Translations under genes and position numbers: made by a program | In this document: in pieces, positions 6,906 through 13,588 of the stretch | Position numbering within the stretch: the stretch's first letter is position 1 | Layout: every line of letters starts with the position of its first letter | Notes under the pieces: model-generated | Seen by the model: the letters and a program-made list of their open reading frames with translations, nothing else | What the model was told of the DNA's origin: nothing | Database searches by the model: none | Source of the DNA: a virus | Strand: one strand, 5' to 3' | IMG/VR virus record: IMGVR_UViG_3300022699_000210 | Coordinates: 1 to 47,688 of that record | DNA: 47,688 nucleotides

Positions 6906-8141
6906 TTATTGGGCGTCGAGGACCGCGTTGACCCTCGTATAAACCTGCTGCACTTCCTCTGGAGAAAGTCTGAATCGCCCTTCAAATCCGAGCTCTTTAA
7001 TGGCCTGCAGGTACTCGTCGTAGAATTCAGATCGGATCTCTTCCAGCTGGGCGTTGGCTTTGGCTTCTTCCTCGGTCAGATCCGGGCTGTCCTGTGAATC
7101 ATCTTCGGGCGATGGTCCAGGTGTTTGAGCTGCAGCGGCTTTTTGTTCCTCGGCTGCGTCTTCGGGCTCCATTTCCCCGACGAGCTCTTGTTCCTCGACA
7201 TCCTCGGTGCCCTTGTTGATGTCGATCACGACGCCATCTTTCTGATTCTCCAGGGCAAACTGCTTTCCGTCGCCCTCGGCCAGCTTTTCCACCTTGTCCT
7301 GCAGGTTCTTGTACTGCCGGTTATCCCAGCGCAGGATGTTGCCATTGGTTGATCTCCAGGAATACACGGCGACATCCCACTCTTGCCCCGGGGCTTTCTG
7401 CAGCCCATGGAAATGCTTGGAAGCGTTTCTCTTGGCAAAGGTCTGGGCATAATCCATGGCTTTCTTTTCCCGGTTGATGATCGAGGCGAACCACTGCAGG
7501 GCCTCATCATGCTGGGTGTTGACCCAGAGACACGTTGACTCGTCAAAAGGGTATTTGGCCCAGGTGGCGTTGCCCTCGGTCTTGGGCTCCATCTCTGCCG
7601 GGAGGAGCTTGAAGGCTTGGGGGAACTTCTTGGCCTTGCTCAGGAGGTCGATGAGGCGATAGGACGGGATGTCGAATATCGTGGTCCAGTCGCTGACCTG
7701 GGGCAGGCCTGTGGAGTTGAACCCGAAGCAGATGGCCCGGCAGTAAATGGCCTTGATCCGGCCGTTCTGATCGTCTCGCATGACATACGGGTTTTGCTGA
7801 TATTGACCGTCCACCAGGACTTTGGGGGGCAGGATGCAGGACACGCCTGCACCATCATTCAGAACCTCGTAGCCCTGTGCGCTCACGACATGAGGCCCGC
7901 CCGGTACCGGCTGAACCAGGGTGCCGTCCTTGCCTGACAGATGGACCCGGCGTTTGATGGCCTGGATCTCATCCTCGCCGTCTCTGATGATGAAGGCCTT
8001 ATCGGTGCCGATGGCCAGCGTGTTCTGGTTTTTGAGATTGGTGATGTACTCGGAAAGGACTTTCATGTCCTCCGGGGCTTTTTCCCCCAGTCGCTTGAAG
8101 GCCTCGCGGGCTTTTTGTTCCAGGGCTGATACCTCAGACAT
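6906..8141 (-). CDS. Phage recombination-operon protein, possible ssDNA annealing protein
   Basis: A 411-residue soluble protein; the start at 8141 follows GGAG and overlaps the upstream gene by 8 nt (ATGTCTGA). An N-terminal helical part is followed by a compact mixed domain (about 55-290) with GYEVLNDGAGVSCILPP, GRIKAIYCRAICFGFNSTG and TTIFDIPSYRLIDLLSKA. A disordered Glu/Asp/Ala/Gln-rich linker (about 300-370) and a C-terminal helical piece follow. I do not recognise the family with certainty. Its position directly upstream of the Rad50-like pair is where phages often keep RecT- or Erf-type annealing proteins, and the length and acidic tail would fit, so that role is a guess. Confidence 0.6.
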   Translation of the reverse strand: MSEVSALEQKAREAFKRLGEKAPEDMKVLSEYITNLKNQNTLAIGTDKAFIIRDGEDEIQAIKRRVHLSGKDGTLVQPVPGGPHVVSAQGYEVLNDGAGVSCILPPKVLVDGQYQQNPYVMRDDQNGRIKAIYCRAICFGFNSTGLPQVSDWTTIFDIPSYRLIDLLSKAKKFPQAFKLLPAEMEPKTEGNATWAKYPFDESTCLWVNTQHDEALQWFASIINREKKAMDYAQTFAKRNASKHFHGLQKAPGQEWDVAVYSWRSTNGNILRWDNRQYKNLQDKVEKLAEGDGKQFALENQKDGVVIDINKGTEDVEEQELVGEMEPEDAAEEQKAAAAQTPGPSPEDDSQDSPDLTEEEAKANAQLEEIRSEFYDEYLQAIKELGFEGRFRLSPEEVQQVYTRVNAVLDAQ

Positions 8142-8502
8142 GGTCTTTGCTCCTTTGGATTTGTTTGTGGATCTGCATCTGGGCCCACTCGTAATCTCGA
8201 TCCGTCAGGGTGGGCCACCATTCACCACAGGCCAGACACCCGACCTGGCCGGTGATCGGGTCATGGGTGAGTTTGGAACGCTTCCCCTGCTCGAAGCATG
8301 CAGGGCACAACAGGCTCATGGTCTCCAGCCTGGGGCACTCTCCCCAGAACGGAGTGCAGTTTTGATCTCCGGATCGAAGGGTGCAGAGATAGCCGCTTAG
8401 GTCGTCCAGGTCTCCGGTCTGGAGGTATCGAAAGTAGCTCCCCTCCTGGAGCCAGGAATGGGGGCAGCGTTCCGGGTCAAAGGCGTAAGGAAAACAGCGC
8501 AT
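8134..8502 (-). CDS. Small cysteine-rich, probably zinc-binding protein
   Basis: A 122-residue protein starting at ATG 8502 behind GAGG. Cys pairs LLCPACFEQG and GCLACGEWW form one CxxC...CxxC zinc-ribbon-like unit in the C-terminal half. Further Cys residues (CTLRSGDQNC, GECPRLE) lie before it and could hold a second metal. It is likely a small structural or nucleic-acid-binding protein of the leftward operon. No enzyme motif is seen. Confidence 0.65.
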   Translation of the reverse strand: MRCFPYAFDPERCPHSWLQEGSYFRYLQTGDLDDLSGYLCTLRSGDQNCTPFWGECPRLETMSLLCPACFEQGKRSKLTHDPITGQVGCLACGEWWPTLTDRDYEWAQMQIHKQIQRSKDHV

Positions 8503-8503
8503 G

Positions 8504-8902
8504 CTATGCCTCGGCTTCTTCCTGGATCTCTTCTGGGACAGGGGATGGTTGGCGCAGATGGACGGCCTGCTGCAGCTGCTTGGTCTTTTCGTCGATCAAG
8601 AAGGTGAGGGCATCCTTGAAATACGGTGAGGCACTCCTGGGCAACTTGGAGAGACTGATACGGGGGTTTCGGGTGTCTTGACTTTGGTTAAGGAGCTTGT
8701 TGAAAACCAGCTGCCTGTCCCGTCCAGGATCGGCAGGGAAGACCTCTTTGATAACCAGACGAGCCCAGGGCTGCAGCTTGGTGTCAGCCATTATCTCGAT
8801 GAGCTCGTATTTGACCACACAGTTCTCCTCCACGTTGGCCGCGTAGAGATCCATACCGAGCGTTGCCTCCAGCAACTCGTTCATTTCCTTGATCCTCTCC
8901 AT
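8504..8902 (-). CDS. Hypothetical protein of the leftward operon
   Basis: A 132-residue protein, predicted largely helical, starting at ATG 8902 behind AAGGAG. It contains VVKYELIEIMADTKLQPWARLVI in the middle and a basic Ser/Leu stretch (NPRISLSKLPRSASPYF), and ends in an acidic tail (EEIQEEAEA). No domain recognised. It sits between a tiny membrane peptide and a zinc-binding protein in the same transcription unit, with one base between it and the next gene. Confidence 0.6.
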   Translation of the reverse strand: MERIKEMNELLEATLGMDLYAANVEENCVVKYELIEIMADTKLQPWARLVIKEVFPADPGRDRQLVFNKLLNQSQDTRNPRISLSKLPRSASPYFKDALTFLIDEKTKQLQQAVHLRQPSPVPEEIQEEAEA

Positions 8903-8918
8903 GCCGTATCTCCTTTGA

Positions 8919-9002
8919 TCACATGGTTGCCATCCAGGCCTCCAGGCTCCCCACGAGCGCGAAGAAGGCCACCACCAGAAGAGCCAAGATCCAGCCCTTC
9001 AT
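8919..9002 (-). CDS. 27-residue single-pass membrane peptide, first gene of the leftward operon
   Basis: ATG 9002 follows a strong GGAGG with 5 nt spacing and encodes MKGWILALLVVAFFALVG then SLEAWMATM. One hydrophobic segment (about 4-18) has a basic residue before it, giving a clear inner-membrane anchor. The stop lies 17 nt before the next gene. The size is below most gene-finder limits. In other temperate phages, very small hydrophobic proteins at the start of the left operon can act in superinfection exclusion or host takeover; that is only an analogy here. Confidence 0.6.
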   Translation of the reverse strand: MKGWILALLVVAFFALVGSLEAWMATM

Positions 9003-9306
9003 CGTTTCCCTCCAAGGTTTGGAGTTAGGGCCAGAGACCTGGCCCCAACTATTAAGAAATCCTGAAAGATTCCCTGATCCGCGCCTATTCAGATCAATTT
9101 CCCGAAGCCAGGATGTTGATCTGATCCGTCGTCCCGCCTGCCGTCGTACCGTTCAGCCAAGGCCTACTTGTGTAGAGAGGGCCAGTCGGGGTTGAGAGTA
9201 CCGGTTCCTGGGCCTTGCGGTCCCTCGCTGACCCTCCCGATCTGTTACCTGCTCATGAGCAGTGGCTTCGGGGCGGGGTCAGCTGCAGGGGTCCGCGTCA
9301 ATTTGG
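9003..9306 (-). promoter_or_regulatory. Structured untranslated leader of the leftward operon
   Basis: About 300 nt separate the leftward promoter from the first gene, with no convincing gene. Three dyads are seen: a perfect palindrome CTGCTCATGAGCAG (9249-9262); TCAGATCAA (9089-9097) pairing with TTGATCTGA (9116-9124) over an 18-nt loop; and GGGCCAG pairing with CTGGCCC about 30 nt before the first gene's ribosome site. This could hold an antitermination or attenuation site, as lambdoid left operons do, but none is recognisable by sequence. Confidence 0.4.
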
Positions 9307-9313
9307 TGCCTGC

Positions 9314-9343
9314 AATATGCCATTAGGCATGAGCATGTGTCAA
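9314..9343 (-). promoter_or_regulatory. Leftward early promoter (PL-like)
   Basis: On the minus strand, TTGACA (9343-9338) is followed after 18 nt by CATATT (9319-9314). The -35 is a perfect sigma70 consensus and the -10 is weaker. A palindrome, ATGCCATTAGGCAT, lies within the spacer and touches the -10, as expected for a repressor-controlled promoter. Transcription would run into the recombination operon from about 9307. Confidence 0.6.
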
Positions 9344-9356
9344 TGCCATTTGGGAT
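9317..9356. promoter_or_regulatory. Tandem operators OL (two copies, 26 bp apart)
   Basis: Operator 1 is a perfect 14-bp palindrome, ATGCCATTAGGCAT (9317-9330). Operator 2 is ATGCCATTTGGGAT (9343-9356), differing at two positions. Start-to-start distance is 26 bp. Operator 1 overlaps the promoter spacer and -10 edge; operator 2 abuts the -35. The same ATGCCA half-site recurs in the repressor/Cro intergenic region, so these probably bind the same repressor. Confidence 0.55.
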
Positions 9357-9366
9357 CAAAATGGAT

Positions 9367-9396
9367 AAAAAAAACCCTGAAGCCGGAGCTCCAGGG
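9367..9396 (-). terminator. Intrinsic terminator of the repressor gene
   Basis: On the minus strand, CCCTGGAGC, loop TCCG and GCTTCAGGG form a 9-bp stem with one G-T wobble, followed at once by eight T residues. It lies 26 bp past the repressor stop codon and just before the leftward promoter, so repressor transcription is insulated from the early operon. Confidence 0.88.
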
Positions 9397-9421
9397 CTGA
9401 AAAGTCTATGTCACTTTTTTG

Positions 9422-9829
9422 TCAAACTTTGTCAGGGGCGCGCTTTTTCTTATAGTACAAAACGTCGCTGCGTAGTTTTTCAAAATCCTCGTCTCGGCTG
9501 GATATGAGCTCGATCAGAGCGTCAAAAAACTCTGGATCGTCGTCCCCGACGGATAAAATTGTGGCTGCTCTGTTCTCTCCTAAGACCTCCGATAAAACCT
9601 CTGACATGTCTCCCCCCAGCTTTCGATACGCCCTGAGCACTAGGCGTAAACTTACATTCCTACCGCGTTCGCCAGATAGCCATCTGGAAATCTGACTCTG
9701 GCTACATCCGATTTGTTCAGCCACAACTCGCTGCGGCTGATCCTTGAGACTCGCTCGTAACAGGCCAACAAAGCTATCAAAAAGTTTTTCGGCCAGCAAT
9801 GGCATTTTGTCTCGTCTAAGGGTGCCCAT
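9422..9829 (-). CDS. XRE-family helix-turn-helix repressor (CI-like)
   Basis: A 135-residue protein starting at ATG 9829 (AAGGA, 8 nt). Residues about 33-55 form the HTH: QRVVAEQIGCSQSQISRWLSG, where the Q-I-S-R-W recognition helix is typical of the lambda-repressor/XRE fold. The C-terminal part is helical and acidic (SSRDEDFEKLRSD), with no LexA-type Ala-Gly/Ser-Lys cleavage motif. It is therefore shorter than RecA-cleavable repressors and may be induced another way or be antagonised by a small protein. It is divergent from a small HTH gene across operator-bearing DNA and has its own terminator, the layout of a lysogeny switch. Confidence 0.85.
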   Translation of the reverse strand: MGTLRRDKMPLLAEKLFDSFVGLLRASLKDQPQRVVAEQIGCSQSQISRWLSGERGRNVSLRLVLRAYRKLGGDMSEVLSEVLGENRAATILSVGDDDPEFFDALIELISSRDEDFEKLRSDVLYYKKKRAPDKV

Positions 9830-9852
9830 ACTGCAATCCTTGTTCCGTTAAG

Positions 9853-9974
9853 TGTGACATAAAAAAAATACAAAAAATCCAGGTTGACCTCTAGTCATTT
9901 ATGCCACAGCTCATTATTTCTTGTGGCATAAATTTGACTGCCGAAGGGTTGAAATTTTTCATGCCAACTGTCAT
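9853..9974. promoter_or_regulatory. Divergent operator region between repressor and Cro genes
   Basis: The 179-bp gap carries repeated half-sites: TGTGACATAAA (9853-9863), ATTTATGCCACA (9897-9908), its exact inverse TGTGGCATAAAT (9922-9933), and ATGCCAACTGTCAT (9961-9974). The middle two form a 12-bp inverted repeat with a 13-bp spacer. TTGACC (9884-9889) and TTGACT (9934-9939) are possible -35 boxes for the rightward promoter, but no good -10 stands 17 bp from either, so I do not fix the start site. Confidence 0.55.
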
Positions 9975-10008
9975 CATGAATTCACTCAATTCTTCCAAAG
10001 GGGGTCGC

Positions 10009-10224
10009 ATGGTCAACGCGATCAAACAGTACATGGACGAGCACAACCTGACCCAGCTGGAGCTGGCACAGATGGTAGGGATCGACCAGGGCACAGTGTC
10101 CAAGCATCTTCAGGGCAGGGGGATGCGGCTGGAAACCGCCCTACTCTATCACCAGAAACTCGGCATCCCGCTCGAAGAGCTCCAGCCGAACAACCAGGAG
10201 CAGGAGCCCAAAAATGGGAAATGA
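10009..10224 (+). CDS. Small XRE-family helix-turn-helix protein (Cro-like)
   Basis: A 71-residue protein. I chose ATG 10009, behind AAAGGGGG, over an in-frame ATG 36 codons upstream that would run through the operators. Residues 1-55 are almost entirely one HTH domain: TQLELAQMVGIDQGTVSKHL is the helix-turn-helix, followed by LETALLYHQKLGIPLEEL. The C-terminal tail is Gln/Glu/Asn-rich and polar. It is the first gene of the rightward early operon and is divergent from the larger repressor, hence Cro-like. Confidence 0.85.
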   Translation: MVNAIKQYMDEHNLTQLELAQMVGIDQGTVSKHLQGRGMRLETALLYHQKLGIPLEELQPNNQEQEPKNGK

Positions 10225-10420
10225 GAAGCTGATCCCGAAGACGGTCAAAGTTCCGGAGTCCCTGGACGAAGAAGTCTATCGGGTCCTGCGCCTGCCCGGC
10301 CTGGAGGAGTACGCATACAGTGATTTCATTCGGGATGCGATGCGGGTCTACACCAAGATTCTCAGGGTTCAGAAGTTTTCTGATCAGCATGACCTTACTC
10401 TACCAAACGACGATGGTTAA
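10214..10420 (+). CDS. Small ribbon-helix-helix-like regulator
   Basis: A 68-residue protein, MGNEKLIPKTVKVPESLDEE, then YSDFIRDAMRVYTKI. The pattern (a beta strand ending KTVKVPESL, then two helices with S-DFIR-A in the second) fits the ribbon-helix-helix fold of Arc, CopG and ParD proteins, which bind DNA as dimers through the strand. It overlaps the Cro-like gene by 11 nt. Likely a second early regulator; which promoter it acts on is not visible. Confidence 0.6.
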   Translation: MGNEKLIPKTVKVPESLDEEVYRVLRLPGLEEYAYSDFIRDAMRVYTKILRVQKFSDQHDLTLPNDDG

Positions 10421-10464
10421 GGCAGTAAGACGCTGTGACTCTCTGGTAATACCGAGGTTTTTTT

Positions 10465-10752
10465 ATGATGAACGGATTCTGCCCGAACTGGCCAGACAAA
10501 GTTGATGCCTGCAGGTGTGCTGCAAATCAAAGACTCGCCCAGCAATACGCATTTTTCGCTCCGTGTTTTCGGTGTGAGCACTACGGGAAAAAAATCGAAG
10601 AGCTGACTCAAGAGGATCGCAGAACGCGCACCGAGACCAGCCCGCCCCGCTGCCATAGGTGCGGGACCAGGTTGGGGCCGAACAACAGGAGTGGCTACTG
10701 CCAGAGATGCTATCACAAGCCGGACGTTAAACGCGCCCTAGGGAAAACATGA
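10465..10752 (+). CDS. Small zinc-ribbon-type protein
   Basis: A 95-residue protein starting at ATGATG behind GAGG. It has two cysteine groups: NGFCPNWPDKVDACRCA with APCFRCEHYG in the N-terminal half, and PRCHRCGTRLG with GYCQRCYH in the C-terminal half. The second is a clear CxxC...CxxC zinc ribbon. Small zinc proteins are common in early phage operons; partner and target are unknown. It overlaps the next small gene by ATGA. Confidence 0.65.
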   Translation: MMNGFCPNWPDKVDACRCAANQRLAQQYAFFAPCFRCEHYGKKIEELTQEDRRTRTETSPPRCHRCGTRLGPNNRSGYCQRCYHKPDVKRALGKT

Positions 10753-10862
10753 TCCGGCGAATTTGGATCACTCTGTCCCTCTGCCTGCAGGGCCAGGACC
10801 TGGCAACAGCCTGGGCCTATGCCTCTATGGTTACGGCTAAGGTCAGGAGACGGAAGAGGTAA
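10749..10862 (+). CDS. 37-residue basic peptide
   Basis: ATG 10749 overlaps the stop of the zinc-ribbon gene (ATGA) and the frame ends 3 bp before the initiator gene. It encodes MIRRIWITLSLCLQGQDLAT, a helix, and a strongly basic tail KVRRRKR. The tight packing supports translation by coupling, but there is no independent ribosome site and no known motif. Confidence 0.4.
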   Translation: MIRRIWITLSLCLQGQDLATAWAYASMVTAKVRRRKR

Positions 10863-10865
10863 TCC

Positions 10866-11804
10866 ATGCACAGAGGCTATGTAAAAATCTGGCGCAAGCT
10901 GCTCGACTCCGGGATCGTGCAAGACGGTCCCATGTGCCAGATATTCATGAAAGCCCTCCTGAACGCTACTCACAAACCCATCTCTCGCCGGGTAGGCCGT
11001 CAAATGGTCGAGCTGCAGCCCGGCGAATTCATTTTTGGCCGAAACCGTTGGGCCAAAGAGCTCGGCCTAAGCCCCAAGGTCGTCAGAGGAAGAGTCGAGA
11101 AACTGATAAGAAAAGACGTTTTTTGGGCCAAGCACAGGGCCAACGAGTTTACTATATTTAAGTTCAGAAATTGGGGGGCTTATCAACAACTCGAAGACAC
11201 GGAAGGGCCAACCACTGGGCCAACCGAGGGCCAACCAGGGGCCAACCAAGGGCCACATAAACAAGAATGTAAGAATGTAAACACAGAAGAAGAAGAGGGA
11301 ACCCCTGGACAAAACTTACCTGCCCCACCCTCTCCTGCGGAATACCTCCAGGAGCATTTTCCAAACGCACATATTCAAGAGCTGCTGCAAAAGGCCTTCG
11401 AGCTCTTCCGGCTGACCAGACAGACCGGAAAGATCGCTGACTCTGTCCTGATCCGGTTCATGGACAAGCTCCGGCAATTTGAGGAATGGAAGATCGGAAC
11501 CGGCCTGACCAAATACATCGAGGGCGAATACTACCTGCAGAACAAGAGCGAAGACTACGCACTGGGCATTATCAGGCGCTGTACGGCTGAAGATTACTAC
11601 CAGATCATTGGGCGCGTTCAGAAACAGGGAAAGGGTGAGACTCCAGCCGCGTCCGTTCAGCCGAGGACCTATAGCCAAGCCAAAGATGCAGAGCGCAGAG
11701 CTCGGGCGTTGCGGCTGGTAGGAGGAGGCCATGGCGAGCAAGGGATTGATTCAGAGGGAAGTGGCCAAGCTCTCGATAGCCTACCCATATCCAGAGAGGG
11801 GTGA
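10866..11804 (+). CDS. Phage replication initiator (O-like, winged helix) containing the probable origin
   Basis: A 312-residue protein. Residues 1-105 look like the N-terminal winged-helix domain of DnaD/phage O-type initiators: MHRGYVKIWRKLLDSGIVQD, GEFIFGRNRWAKELGLSP, KVVRGRVEKLIRKDVFWAK. Then comes a Gly/Pro/Thr/Gln-rich unstructured linker (about 112-133), encoded by tandem iterons. The C-terminal domain is helical (PAEYLQEHFPNAHIQELL to EDYALGIIRRCTAEDYYQI) and probably contacts the loader. The layout matches lambda O: DNA-binding N domain, iterons in the linker DNA, loader-binding C domain. The 3' end overlaps the next gene by 74 nt, which may make the last residues specific to this phage. 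Confidence 0.8.
   Translation: MHRGYVKIWRKLLDSGIVQDGPMCQIFMKALLNATHKPISRRVGRQMVELQPGEFIFGRNRWAKELGLSPKVVRGRVEKLIRKDVFWAKHRANEFTIFKFRNWGAYQQLEDTEGPTTGPTEGQPGANQGPHKQECKNVNTEEEEGTPGQNLPAPPSPAEYLQEHFPNAHIQELLQKAFELFRLTRQTGKIADSVLIRFMDKLRQFEEWKIGTGLTKYIEGEYYLQNKSEDYALGIIRRCTAEDYYQIIGRVQKQGKGETPAASVQPRTYSQAKDAERRARALRLVGGGHGEQGIDSEGSGQALDSLPISREG
11205..11255 (+). repeat. 11-bp iteron array, candidate replication origin
   Basis: GGGCCAACC recurs at 11205, 11217, 11228 and 11239, with a fifth partial copy (GGGCCA) at 11250. Spacings are 12, 11, 11 and 11 bp, about one helical turn. Two more copies occur at 11125 and 11137. The array is followed by AT-rich DNA with a direct repeat (AAGAATGTAAGAATGTAAA, 11264-11282), a plausible unwinding element. 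It lies in the linker-coding part of the initiator gene, as the lambda origin does. Confidence 0.65.
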
Positions 11805-12078
11805 CGCAGAGCTAGATGTGCTTTCCGACATGTGGATGGAGGATTTCGAGGGCATGTCTGATCAGGAGTTCGTGGAGAGGGTCAAAACCCATCGAAAGCG
11901 GTCCCGCTTTTTTCCCACCAGCCATGACCTCTTGAGCATAGAGCTCGAAGGGAACAAGCCCCATGCCCATAAAGAGCTACCGGCCCAACCGACGCAGCTC
12001 TCTGACCAGGAAGTGGCCAAGAACAAGGAAAAAGTCGGCAAGCTCCTCAAGATCCTGGAATCCAAGAAGGCCATGTAA
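11731..12078 (+). CDS. Probable helicase loader (P-like) protein
   Basis: A 115-residue protein starting at ATG 11731 behind GGAGGAGG inside the end of the initiator gene. It has a compact helical region with IAYPYPERGDAELDVLSDMW and FVERVKTHRKRSRFFPTSHD, then a Gln/Glu/Lys tail (SDQEVAKNKEKVGKLLKILE). The AYP...W...F...FV..V..HR...RFFPT..D pattern resembles phage proteins placed directly after the initiator that load or inhibit the host replicative helicase. The role is assigned from position and this pattern, so it is moderate. Confidence 0.6.
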   Translation: MASKGLIQREVAKLSIAYPYPERGDAELDVLSDMWMEDFEGMSDQEFVERVKTHRKRSRFFPTSHDLLSIELEGNKPHAHKELPAQPTQLSDQEVAKNKEKVGKLLKILESKKAM

Positions 12079-12543
12079 ATGGGGTTTTCCGAATCAGAGT
12101 TCATAGAAATGGTCGGGGAGAAGAAGGCCAAGGAGATCCTGGCCCAGAACTCTTCCCAGTCCAAACCCAAGAGACAACCAGGGCAGCCCGAGTTCCAAGA
12201 GCAAGCTGCCCTTTTTCGGATGGCGGCCAAAGCGGCTTGCGCGTATCCAGAGCTCGACCTTCTGAACGGATCACTCAACGGTGTCCGTCTGACCATCGGC
12301 CAGGCTCGAAAAGCCAAGACTGCAGGAATGAAAAAGGGGTATCCGGATGTGCAGCTCCCGGTGGCCCGAAGGGGCTACCATGGGATGTACATCGAGATGA
12401 AGCAAGGCAGGAACAGACCGGATAGGGAGCAAAAGGCCTGGCTCAAAAGGCTCAAGGATGAGGGGCATTACGTCACGGTGGCCTACAGTGCTCTGGAGGC
12501 CTGGGACGAGCTCATGTGGTATCTGGGACGCGATGAACGATAG
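12079..12543 (+). CDS. VRR-NUC domain nuclease
   Basis: A 154-residue protein directly following the loader-like gene. The core is the VRR-NUC fold of the PD-(D/E)xK group: GVRLTIGQARKAKTAGMKKG, then GYPDVQLPVARRG, YIEMKQGRN and EQKAWLKRLKDEGHYVTVAY. The Asp of YPD and the E-x-K of IEMK are the expected metal-binding residues. Such proteins are common in phage replication operons in the place of a RusA-type junction resolvase, so a branched-DNA nuclease role is likely. The first 60 residues are helical and may be an extra DNA-contact arm. Confidence 0.85.
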   Translation: MGFSESEFIEMVGEKKAKEILAQNSSQSKPKRQPGQPEFQEQAALFRMAAKAACAYPELDLLNGSLNGVRLTIGQARKAKTAGMKKGYPDVQLPVARRGYHGMYIEMKQGRNRPDREQKAWLKRLKDEGHYVTVAYSALEAWDELMWYLGRDER

Positions 12544-12588
12544 AAGGCTGAAGAGGGAGAAAGCTCAGGGCTGCTGGGAGAGCGGGCA

Positions 12589-12837
12589 ATGCAGAAAGGC
12601 GACTTCATTTATCCTCAGAGGGACCACGCCAGGTACTTGCTCGGCATGCTCGAGTCCGGAGCGGTAGAGGTCTGCCCCGCCTTCCATCTTCCCTTCAGCA
12701 AGAACAAATGCCGCCCCTGCAGGCAGTTCGTGGGCGTCGACATCCGGATACCGCACTGTCCATGCCATGTCTTGGGGCCAAAGGAGGCGGTGAGGCGAGC
12801 ATGGCTGGCCCTGGAGTGGAGAGGCTATCTGAAGTGA
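12589..12837 (+). CDS. Small cysteine-rich phage protein
   Basis: An 82-residue protein starting at ATG 12589 behind GGGAGAG. Cys residues are arranged as VEVCPAF, NKCRPCRQFVG and PHCPCHVLG, enough for one zinc site. The end, GPKEAVRRAWLALEWRGY, is helical. I recall similar small proteins in phage replication operons but know no function. A shorter frame (12533-12667, 44 codons) overlaps it on the same strand and looks less protein-like. Confidence 0.6.
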   Translation: MQKGDFIYPQRDHARYLLGMLESGAVEVCPAFHLPFSKNKCRPCRQFVGVDIRIPHCPCHVLGPKEAVRRAWLALEWRGYLK

Positions 12838-12851
12838 AAGGAGAAGGTGCG

Positions 12852-13052
12852 ATGACGGACAATGCGGACATGAGTCCAAGATACGGGTACCACATGGCCG
12901 ACAATGGGCCTGTCAGGAAGCGCTGCCCAATGTGTGGGGCCTGGATGCACTGGCGGGGGCTGACTCAGGAATGGCTCTGCAGCGATGCAGGCTGCGGACA
13001 TGAGGAAGGCAGGCAAGACCGGTCGGATCGGGAAAAACAGAGCGATCCGTAG
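12852..13052 (+). CDS. Small zinc-ribbon protein
   Basis: A 66-residue protein. The start at ATG 12852 follows AAGGAG; the frame is open further upstream but within the preceding gene. RKRCPMCGAWMHWRG and LCSDAGCGHE make a CxxC...CxxxxC zinc ribbon typical of small phage nucleic-acid-binding or regulatory proteins. The tail is charged. Confidence 0.55.
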   Translation: MTDNADMSPRYGYHMADNGPVRKRCPMCGAWMHWRGLTQEWLCSDAGCGHEEGRQDRSDREKQSDP

Positions 13053-13131
13053 TTTGAAGCAGGGCGACATGGCCCGATGGGTAAAAAGCTGTTTGCGCTC
13101 GATTTCAAAAGCAAATGTGGGAGGGAACGAT

Positions 13132-13338
13132 ATGGAAAATTCTGAAAACAAACTCAGATCAACTGAGCGGTTGTTGAGGTTAAAAGAAGTTCTGCGCCTG
13201 GTTCCCGTCTCCAGAGCCACTTGGTACAGGGGTATGAAGTTAGGGCATTACCCTCAGCCAGTGAGACTTGGATCAAATGTAGTTGCATGGCGTCTATCGG
13301 ACATTGAGAAGCTGATACGTGAAGGCGTAGACGGGTAG
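13132..13338 (+). CDS. AlpA/MerR-type helix-turn-helix regulator
   Basis: A 68-residue protein starting at ATG 13132 behind GGGAGGG. The sequence LRLKEVLRLVPVSRATWYRG, then HYPQPVRLGSNVVAWRLSDIEKLI, matches the AlpA family of phage and prophage regulators. These bind DNA by a winged HTH, and some act as excisionase-type or late-operon activators. It lies 5 bp before another HTH gene and is near the end of the rightward early operon. Confidence 0.8.
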   Translation: MENSENKLRSTERLLRLKEVLRLVPVSRATWYRGMKLGHYPQPVRLGSNVVAWRLSDIEKLIREGVDG

Positions 13339-13342
13339 AATT

Positions 13343-13564
13343 ATGAATATGGAAGATGAATCCCATCACATAGTCGGCACGAGGGACATGGCGGAATACC
13401 TCCGGACCTCAAGGTCTACAGTGCGGCGCTGGATCAGGGAGAAAGGGCTCCCTGTATGGTTCGAGGCCCGCAAGTATCGCTCAACCAAGCCCAGGCTCGA
13501 TATGTGGTTATACGAGCAGATCGAAATTCAACGAAAGGAGCGCGCCAGTTCTGACCCGCCATGA
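13343..13564 (+). CDS. Excisionase-like helix-turn-helix protein
   Basis: A 73-residue protein; ATG 13343 or the Met two codons later could be the start. GTRDMAEYLRTSRSTVRRWI followed by EKGLPVWFEARKYRSTKPRLDMWL is a MerR/excisionase-type HTH with wing. Together with the AlpA-like gene before it, it may control excision or the switch to late genes. No integrase is found next to it. Confidence 0.7.
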   Translation: MNMEDESHHIVGTRDMAEYLRTSRSTVRRWIREKGLPVWFEARKYRSTKPRLDMWLYEQIEIQRKERASSDPP

Positions 13565-13588
13565 CCCAAAACAATCACCGCATGACCC

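Noticed and set aside
12533-12667. A 44-codon frame with four cysteines on the plus strand
   Set aside because: It overlaps a better 82-codon frame that has its own ribosome site and protein-like composition.
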